A stretch of 7,045 bases of DNA from Actinomycetales bacterium. Lineage in GTDB: Bacteria; Actinomycetota; Actinomycetes; Actinomycetales; Cellulomonadaceae. Below the pieces are notes generated by a model. That model made no database searches. It saw nothing but the letters and a program-made list of their open reading frames with translations, and was not told the DNA's origin. Positions 7,008 to 7,045 of this stretch are shown here, piece by piece. The stretch spans positions 1-7,045 of the forward strand of contig JAATES010000014.1 of NCBI GenBank assembly GCA_015655615.1. Direction: 5' to 3'. Position 1 is the first letter of the stretch, and the number at the start of each line of letters is the position of its first letter. A program made the position numbers and the translations under genes.

Positions 7008-7045
7008 CGGCGGAACACCAGAGGCTGATCGCGGGCGTGCTGCCA
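7004..7045 (-). CDS. Possible 3' end of a convergent gene, product unknown
   Basis: Read on the minus strand from the window edge, 13 open codons spell WQHARDQPLVFRR and then stop at TAA (7006-7004). The third codon positions are mostly G or C, as in real genes of this window, and the stop shares bases with the tesB stop in a TTAG overlap. Those are the only supports. The fragment is too short to identify, and it may simply be non-coding sequence after tesB. Confidence 0.3.
   Translation of the reverse strand, partial: WQHARDQPLVFRR

Overview
The window is ordinary chromosomal DNA from a high-GC actinomycete (Actinomycetota). Codons are strongly G/C-ending, starts include GTG and TTG, and gene starts carry TANNNT/GATACT-type -10 hexamers right before the ATG. 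The proteins match actinobacterial families: a 711-residue GH77 amylomaltase with a long N-terminal extension, and a GlbO-type group II truncated haemoglobin. A family-level assignment is not safe from sequence reading alone. I see no phage, plasmid, IS, CRISPR or RNA-gene signature.

Layout. (1) 2-2362, + strand: M1 aminopeptidase N (pepN), missing about the first 60-70 residues because the window starts inside the gene. (2) 2383-4518, - strand: 4-alpha-glucanotransferase (malQ), convergent with pepN across 20 bases that contain one copy of a 12-bp direct repeat. (3) 4519-4597: a 79-base divergent intergenic region. (4) 4598-5620, + strand: short MscS-type mechanosensitive channel, apparently leaderless. 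(5) 5645-6073, + strand: truncated haemoglobin GlbO, with its own likely promoter overlapping the end of the channel gene. (6) 6078-7007, + strand: acyl-CoA thioesterase II (tesB), starting at a TTG four bases after the globin stop, with its ribosome binding site inside the last globin codons. (7) 7004-7045, - strand: possible 3' end of a convergent gene. No stretch longer than 300 bases lacks a gene.

How the genes relate. pepN (peptide breakdown) and malQ (maltodextrin and glycogen metabolism) are independent housekeeping genes. The channel, globin and thioesterase lie on one strand with gaps of 24 and 4 bases. Globin and thioesterase look translationally coupled, and the globin can probably also be transcribed from its own promoter. 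From memory of M. tuberculosis (pepN Rv2467, glbO Rv2470), pepN and glbO are near neighbours there too, so this is probably a variant of a conserved actinobacterial neighbourhood. I found no convincing undescribed system. The best leads are the two matching leaderless-type promoters, the globin-thioesterase coupling, and the replaced active-site threonine in the thioesterase.
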